A program made the translations under genes and the position numbers. From NCBI GenBank assembly GCA_017515105.1, contig JAFWHO010000004.1, forward strand, positions 233,675 to 297,674: a stretch of 64,000 bases of DNA. The letters run 5' to 3'. Positions 60,129 to 64,000 of this stretch are shown piece after piece. Each line of letters opens with the position of its first letter. Positions within the stretch are counted from its first letter, which is position 1. Under the pieces are notes generated by a model, which saw only the letters and a list, made by a program, of their open reading frames with translations, was not told the origin of the DNA and did not search any database. This DNA comes from Candidatus Saccharimonadota bacterium. GTDB taxonomy: Bacteria > Patescibacteriota > Saccharimonadia > Saccharimonadales > Saccharimonadaceae.

Positions 60129-60470
60129 ATGAATCTGGATAAGTACCAGAAACAGTCGGCGAAGTACGATCTGTTTGAGACTTCAATCAATTTGGAGTCG
60201 CCGGGCTTCCTAGAGAAAGTGCTCGGTCTGGTGGGCGAAGCTGGCGAAACGGCAGATAAAATCAAAAAGATTATACGCGACAAAGGTGGTCACGCCTCAG
60301 AGGAGGACCGCGAATCTATTATAAAAGAATTGGGGGATACGCTGTGGTATTTGGCAGGGGTAGCCAGGTACTTAGGTGTCCCATTGTCAGAGGTAGCAAA
60401 GGGCAATATTAAGAAACTAGAGAGCCGCTACAAGAGAAACAAGTTGCACGGTGAAGGTGATAACAGATAA
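60129..60470 (+). CDS. MazG-like nucleotide pyrophosphohydrolase
   Basis: 113 aa from the ATG at 60129 (MNLDKYQKQS). MazG core: LVGEAGETADKIKK (E-x-x-E) and ELGDTLWYLAGVARYL (E-x-x-D), the four acidic Mg ligands. It hydrolyses (d)NTPs to monophosphates in known members, adding to the nucleotide sanitation set in this window. SD AAAGGAGG. Confidence 0.85.
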   Translation: MNLDKYQKQSAKYDLFETSINLESPGFLEKVLGLVGEAGETADKIKKIIRDKGGHASEEDRESIIKELGDTLWYLAGVARYLGVPLSEVAKGNIKKLESRYKRNKLHGEGDNR

Positions 60471-60473
60471 GAA

Positions 60474-60503
60474 AACGCCCCTTATGGGGCGTTATTCTAT
60501 TTT
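60474..60503 (+). terminator. Terminator after the MazG-like gene
   Basis: AACGCCCC/GGGGCGTT (60474-60481 with 60486-60493), followed by ATTCTATTTTT. Confidence 0.8.
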
Positions 60504-61153
60504 TCGCTAGAGGCGTGATTGTCGTATTCCTTGATGATTTCTAGCCAATGATCTCTGGTGCCGAAGAGCTGAAGCATCTTAGTGTCAGACGGTAAACCGT
60601 GTGAGTGCATATTGCAGTCTGCCACAGATGGCAAATGACAGTCGTTCGCATAGTAAAACTCTGACAGTTTCACTATTACTTCTTCTCTCTTATACTTAAC
60701 TCTCGACTGGTCGGAGTTACTGGGAGGCTCCTTCTTTGTTGGCGCCCTTCTTTTTTTCTCCCATGGGCTGCTCCTTTGTGCCCAGTTTAAGAAGTGGGGC
60801 GGCCTTTGCCGTGGTTTCTCTTGTTTTTGCTCTTCCGGTTCCCCTTTTTCCTTTCGGCGCGCCCTCATTTCTTCGAGCCTTGCTGCGGGGATTTTAACGA
60901 TGTTGTTCTCGTCGTCATCGTCCTCTATAGCGTCTTGGACTTCTCTCCAAGCCATCTCTGCGGCCTTATCGAAAGAGCCGAAGAAATAAGCATATTGATT
61001 TGGGTGTACCATTTCCGGATCACTAATTGCTTCTTTGAAAGACATTTTGTGCCCCAGCTTCCTAGTTTTCTCTTTAAGTAATTCATAAATCGCCGTTTTA
61101 GCATCTTCTCCTACGAAGAAGAGTTCTCCATTGTTTAAGGGTAAGAAGCTCAT
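60497..61153 (-). CDS. Protein with two HNH-associated-repeat-like modules
   Basis: 218 aa. Two similar helical modules flank a charged linker: residues about 18-72 (TAIYELLKEKTRKLGHKMSFKEAISDPEMVHPNQYAYFFGSFDKAAEMAWREV) and about 160-212 (VIVKLSEFYYANDCHLPSVADC...GLPSDTKMLQLFGTRDHWLEIIKEY). The pattern 'x-FGS-x-x-x-A' resembles homing-endonuclease-associated repeats (HNH_repeat), small DNA-binding modules. No HNH nuclease domain is present. Linker is rich in Arg, Lys and Pro. SD AGAAAGGTGGTG. Assignment is tentative. Confidence 0.5.
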   Translation of the reverse strand: MSFLPLNNGELFFVGEDAKTAIYELLKEKTRKLGHKMSFKEAISDPEMVHPNQYAYFFGSFDKAAEMAWREVQDAIEDDDDENNIVKIPAARLEEMRARRKEKGEPEEQKQEKPRQRPPHFLNWAQRSSPWEKKRRAPTKKEPPSNSDQSRVKYKREEVIVKLSEFYYANDCHLPSVADCNMHSHGLPSDTKMLQLFGTRDHWLEIIKEYDNHASSEK

Positions 61154-61298
61154 AATATCACCACCTTTCTAGCCCTTAATCTGCTTTACTCCCATTCCAG
61201 TAACACCCTCATTGTACCACAGTTTAAGAGATGAGCAAATTTTTTTCTGGGGTACCGACGAAATGCTCGTGGTATAATTGTGAGAAGAAGGAGGCAAA

Positions 61299-62018
61299 AT
61301 GAAGATATTACAGCTAAATGCATGGACCGGGAGGATGAAGGGGGCGCTGAAGAAATTCTTCGAGGAAAATGAGTTTGATGTGATTTGCCTGCAAGAGGCG
61401 GTTTGGTGCGACAATACTCTCTTAGAGAACTTTGCTGTTACTGTCGATCAGATAAAAGAGCTCTCTGGATTGGAATACGACATCAGGGGTGCGAATTTTG
61501 AAATTGAGGCCTTTGGCACCAAAGTAATGCAAGGCAATGTGATCCTGAGTCGTGAGGAAATCGTTGATAGTAGAATAGAGGTGGTGCACGGCGAAGTTAT
61601 GGAGCTCCGCTCTCTAGAAGATATGGAACGAGAGGGATACACTCTGGAATTTGCAAAGCTGAAAAATGGGGTGACCATTGTTTGCCACCACGGCTATTGG
61701 CTACCCACCCCTGTTGGGGATGAAGTGACTGTCGAGGTTATGAGAAAGGTGGCTGGTCTCATAAAAGAGGTGGGCGGCCCCCTGGTGATGTGCGGAGACC
61801 TTAACATTATCCATGATTTCCCGGCGATGCGCGAGCTAGATTTCTTGAGGGATTTAACAGATGAATATAAGATAGATAATACCCTTACCGGGCTAAAATT
61901 CGGTGGCAAAGTGGCCTGCGACCATATCTTGGTTAGTGACGATGTGAAGGTTAAAAACTTCGGTGTTCTTCCGGATTTGATCTCTGACCATAAACCTCTG
62001 GTTATCGAGACTGATTAA
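61299..62018 (+). CDS. Endonuclease/exonuclease/phosphatase (EEP) family protein
   Basis: 239 aa. LQLNAWTGR (Asn), CLQEAVW (Glu), HHGYW, CGDLNIIHDF (D-x-N), DHILVSDDV, and SDHKPLVIE (Asp-His) are the EEP catalytic set. Substrate could be nucleic acid, phosphoinositide or other phosphodiester. No signal peptide. SD AAGGAGG. One CCCCTGTT lies inside (61708-61715). Its 3' end overlaps the convergent PIN gene by 17 nt. Confidence 0.85.
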   Translation: MKILQLNAWTGRMKGALKKFFEENEFDVICLQEAVWCDNTLLENFAVTVDQIKELSGLEYDIRGANFEIEAFGTKVMQGNVILSREEIVDSRIEVVHGEVMELRSLEDMEREGYTLEFAKLKNGVTIVCHHGYWLPTPVGDEVTVEVMRKVAGLIKEVGGPLVMCGDLNIIHDFPAMRELDFLRDLTDEYKIDNTLTGLKFGGKVACDHILVSDDVKVKNFGVLPDLISDHKPLVIETD

Positions 62019-62418
62019 AAAACCTTAGAAACTCTACTGGGCTATAAGCCTTTATCTTGGAGTTGACAAAATCCTTGGTGTTACGAGTGACGATGCAATC
62101 TATGTTGTTTCTCTTGGCTGATTCTATTATAACTGCGTCCTCATAGTCTGCCACCTCGCTGCGTAGTGCGTTTTTGCAATCTTCGGCCGTAGTATCTAGA
62201 ACACCAAATAATTCAAAGAGTTCAGAGAGGCTCTCTTTGGCCTTTTTCTTGTCATGAGTATATCTGTTGTGCAGGTAAAAAATATCTGTTATGCTGCTTG
62301 CTACGAGATAGCCATCATACTCAAAGGCCCTTAGCATAACCTGCCCAGCGTCCTCCAAGAACCCCTTGCGGCTCTGGAGGCTATCAATTATAATATTTGT
62401 GTCTAATAGGACTTTCAT
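62002..62418 (-). CDS. PIN-domain toxin (VapC-like)
   Basis: 138 aa. PIN acidic residues: LLDTNIIIDSL (Asp6), ITDIFYLHNR (Glu position replaced by Asp), DYEDAVIIESAKR (Asp), IVTRNTKDF (Asp). Predicted RNase toxin. Overlaps the Phd-like antitoxin gene by 4 nt. Confidence 0.83.
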   Translation of the reverse strand: MKVLLDTNIIIDSLQSRKGFLEDAGQVMLRAFEYDGYLVASSITDIFYLHNRYTHDKKKAKESLSELFELFGVLDTTAEDCKNALRSEVADYEDAVIIESAKRNNIDCIVTRNTKDFVNSKIKAYSPVEFLRFFNQSR

Positions 62419-62654
62419 TTTCGAGAAAGCCTTTCCTCCCTGATATCGTCCAGAGACAGGTACGTGTCGGTCTTGATTGAGCCCACCAACTTCTTAGCAA
62501 TTCTCTGCTTTTCCATTTTTTCCTTTCTCGCCGAAAACGGCTCGGTCAACCTAGAGACTATCTTGCCGTTCTTAGTCACGAGAATATCCTCTTCTTTAGA
62601 TAGTAAGATGTATTTCCCCAGGTTGTTTTTTAGCTCTGTTAAAGTTATTTCCAT
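62415..62654 (-). CDS. Phd/YefM-type antitoxin
   Basis: 79 aa. MEITLTELKNNLGKYILLSKEEDILVTKNGKIVSRL is the Phd/YefM DNA-binding fold; the C-terminal half (KRIAKKLVGSI...YLSLDDIREERLSRK) would wrap the PIN toxin. Expected to repress its own promoter. SD GAAGGAG. Confidence 0.85.
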   Translation of the reverse strand: MEITLTELKNNLGKYILLSKEEDILVTKNGKIVSRLTEPFSARKEKMEKQRIAKKLVGSIKTDTYLSLDDIREERLSRK

Positions 62655-62671
62655 TCTTCTCCTTCATATTC

Positions 62672-62720
62672 ATCCTAGCAAAGTTCGTACTATTTGTCAA
62701 TAAAATCGTACGATTCGTAT
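62672..62720 (-). promoter_or_regulatory. Promoter and likely operator of the PIN/Phd pair
   Basis: TTGACA (62695-62700), 17-nt spacer, TAGGAT (62672-62677)on the minus strand. Around the -35 lie repeated TCGTA elements: GTTCGTAC (62683-62690), the palindrome ATCGTACGAT (62705-62714), and TTCGTA (62714-62719), a plausible antitoxin-binding array. Confidence 0.6.
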
Positions 62721-62787
62721 CGGATAAGCTGGTGTGTTTTAAAGATGTATGAGTTGCGCGAGAGCAAAAACCGCTAGGCTAAAAGAG

Positions 62788-63663
62788 TTATTTCTGGCGC
62801 CTCGTGCTGAATTCTGTCACAACCTCTTTAAGCTGTGCTTCCTTCAAAAGTCGAGTATCTTCATCGTAGCTACTATTACTAACACGATTTTTCATTGCTT
62901 CAATAGCTCCTTTAGCCAAGTTATTAACTCCGTAAAACTGGACAAAGCCTTCACAAAGAGCCGTTAAATCTCTCTCGTCCTTCTCGAGTTTACCTTCTTT
63001 TACTTTTTTGCCATTCGCGATCCTTTTCCTTAAGCCCATTAGCTCATATGCTTTTCCGCCCACTAACGCGGCTGGCGATGCGATAGCTATTTTTTCACCA
63101 GTTTTCAATGTCGCAACGGCATAGAAATAATCTCCGAACCCTTTTCCTTCGTCCTGTGTGTCGTCTAGAAAATCATACGTTGGTATAGCAAATCTTGGCT
63201 CGGCCTGTATAATCGATAGTGCGCTTTTGTCAGAACACCCCTCTTTAATTGCTTCGAAATTTAAAACAGGATATCCGTTGTCTTTAGCTGATTCTTCCGG
63301 TGTATGACTGATTGTGACGATATCAAAATCATCCCCCTTTCTTCTGACGCCGGACAAAAATGAACTTCTAGCTTCGTCTGTCATGGAAATCTCTTCAGAT
63401 GCGATAATGTCACCATCTTTTGTTTGCCGAAAAGTCTGAAGCTTTGAGACGCTGGGTAGAATGTTCTGCGCGAGAGAACCACAGATATAATACTTGACTC
63501 CACCGTTCTCAGAAAACTGTGGTGCTATATTTGTTAAGCTTTTTGCTACATCAACGCTCGCCTCAGATAGTTGTATTTGTCGAAAAGTTTCAAAATCTTC
63601 TGGATGAGTGTCGGTTTCTAATCTATCAGTGCCGGTTAGTGGGCCCGTAATAGTTTCATTCAT
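62788..63663 (-). CDS. Hypothetical protein with possible nucleotidyltransferase-like fold
   Basis: 291 aa, soluble. YYICGSLAQNILPSVSK followed by TKDGDI and GDDFDIVTI resembles the G-S...D-x-D arrangement of the nucleotidyltransferase superfamily (as in AbiEii-type proteins), then FAIPTYDFLDDTQDEGKGF, IAIASPAALVGGKAYELMGLRKR (a typical helix in AbiEii/NTase toxins where locus-resident kinases follow), and a basic helical tail. The match is partial. TATAAT is 6 nt before ATG. It lies next to the PIN/Phd pair but has its own promoter. Confidence 0.45.
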   Translation of the reverse strand: MNETITGPLTGTDRLETDTHPEDFETFRQIQLSEASVDVAKSLTNIAPQFSENGGVKYYICGSLAQNILPSVSKLQTFRQTKDGDIIASEEISMTDEARSSFLSGVRRKGDDFDIVTISHTPEESAKDNGYPVLNFEAIKEGCSDKSALSIIQAEPRFAIPTYDFLDDTQDEGKGFGDYFYAVATLKTGEKIAIASPAALVGGKAYELMGLRKRIANGKKVKEGKLEKDERDLTALCEGFVQFYGVNNLAKGAIEAMKNRVSNSSYDEDTRLLKEAQLKEVVTEFSTRRQK

Positions 63664-63674
63664 GTCTTAATTAT

Positions 63675-63704
63675 AACAAAAATCCGCCCTTTTATGGGCG
63701 GATT
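63675..63704 (-). terminator. Terminator of the 16S rRNA transcript
   Basis: AATCCGCCC/GGGCGGATT (63681-63689 with 63696-63704), followed by TTTTTGTT on the minus strand. The plus side also has ATTTTGTTTT, so it may be bidirectional. It lies about 170 nt after the 16S 3' end. Confidence 0.75.
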
Positions 63705-63871
63705 TTGTTTTAACAACTTAGTTGTGCAATTTTCATACGTTAGTTCGTGTAAAGCTTAATGTTACGCCTCTTAACGAGGGTTGTTGTGTTATAAGCTTAC
63801 TTAACACAACCGTAACCGACCTTGCTACCTGCGAGCTCCGAAAAGCTTTCAGGCGCATCAATTCCTTCTCA

Positions 63872-64000
63872 AGAAAGGAGGTAATCCATCCACACGTTCT
63901 CGTACGGATGCCTTGTTACGACTTAACCCCAATCATCTCCCCCACCTTAGGCCGACGAATCGGACTTCGGGTGTTGGTGACTCTCATGGTTTGACGGGCG
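63872..64000 (-). rRNA. rrs: 16S ribosomal RNA, 3' end (continues beyond window)
   Basis: Reverse complement reads CGCCCGTCAAACCATGAGAG, then AAGTCGTAACAAGGCATCCG and GGATGGATTACCTCCTTTCT, the conserved 16S 3' terminus with the anti-SD CCTCCTTTCT. The spacer after it (63705-63871) contains a hairpin GTTGTGTTAAG / CTTATAACACAAC region and then a terminator; no 23S rRNA or tRNA follows. Confidence 0.95.

Noticed and set aside
1..64000. CRISPR array
   Set aside because: No regularly spaced short direct repeats with unique spacers. The only tandem repeats are the 120-bp coding units at 39.0-39.4 kb and the 68-bp units after tRNA-Asn.
1..64000. Recoded UGA (glycine) as in some CPR lineages
   Set aside because: TGA is used as the stop of genes whose ends match family lengths (recJ overlap ATGA, ABC ATPase overlap), so the standard bacterial code applies.

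Overview
The window looks like chromosomal DNA of a Candidatus Saccharibacteria (TM7) or closely related Patescibacteria/CPR genome. Signs seen in the sequence: compact genes with many 1-14 nt overlaps, a lysine-rich topoisomerase I tail, a sigma region 4 plus HARE-HTH fusion, DUF5663-type small proteins, a minimal division/cell-wall cluster, UGA used as a stop, and a 16S rRNA 3' end (minus strand, right edge) that predicts the Shine-Dalgarno (SD) sequence AGAAAGGAGG. That lineage assignment is inference; no database was searched.

Layout. 0-5 kb: topA 3' end, a sigma-like regulator and a TraG/VirD4-type ATPase. 5.0-5.75 kb: gene-free, with a 232-nt rod-like inverted-repeat structure and a cluster of the octamer CCCCTGTT. 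5.75-13.1 kb (minus): a dcw operon rsmH, small ORF, ftsL-like, PBP2/ftsI, mraY, ftsW, murG, ftsQ-like. 13.7-19 kb: small secreted or anchored proteins, a DUF4868/KwaB-like protein, a CAT-like acetyltransferase, a CYTH protein, recJ and a winged-helix regulator. 19.4-28.6 kb: priA, TetR, a bile-salt-hydrolase-like enzyme, def-fmt, DUF3137, DUF5663 and infB. 28.7-30.2 kb: tRNA-Asn with tandem duplications of its 3' end, then repeats. 30.2-45.4 kb: two ABC exporters, a GT2 glycosyltransferase, an acyl-CoA ligase, a 1202-aa repeat protein, ribosomal protein S1, a ROK kinase and an sRNA. 45.5-50.7 kb: nucleotide-pool and repair enzymes (HD, deoxyribosyltransferase-HD fusion, ITPase, AlkD-like). 50.9-58 kb: host-interaction candidates (papain-like plus LRR protein, amidase_2). 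58.3-64 kb: SDR, tRNA-Ile and tRNA-Ala, TrmH, MazG, EEP nuclease, a PIN/Phd toxin-antitoxin pair, and 16S rRNA that ends without a linked 23S.

Two system-level observations stand out. First, three intergenic loci (19.05-19.35, 23.15-23.43 and 28.91-29.2 kb) share one architecture: a 24-31 residue cationic peptide with a near-perfect SD, a structured mRNA, and a convergent antisense RNA of about 69 nt with its own sigma70-type promoter. In each, the antisense terminator hairpin coincides with the last codons of the peptide. This is the layout of type I toxin-antitoxin modules; a fourth copy (30.0-30.1 kb) keeps only the antisense part. Second, at least 18 genes have a TATAAT-like -10 box (often extended, TGnTATAAT) placed 6 nt (once 7) before ATG/GTG, which predicts leaderless mRNAs. 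Genes inside operons or with longer leaders use strong SDs instead.
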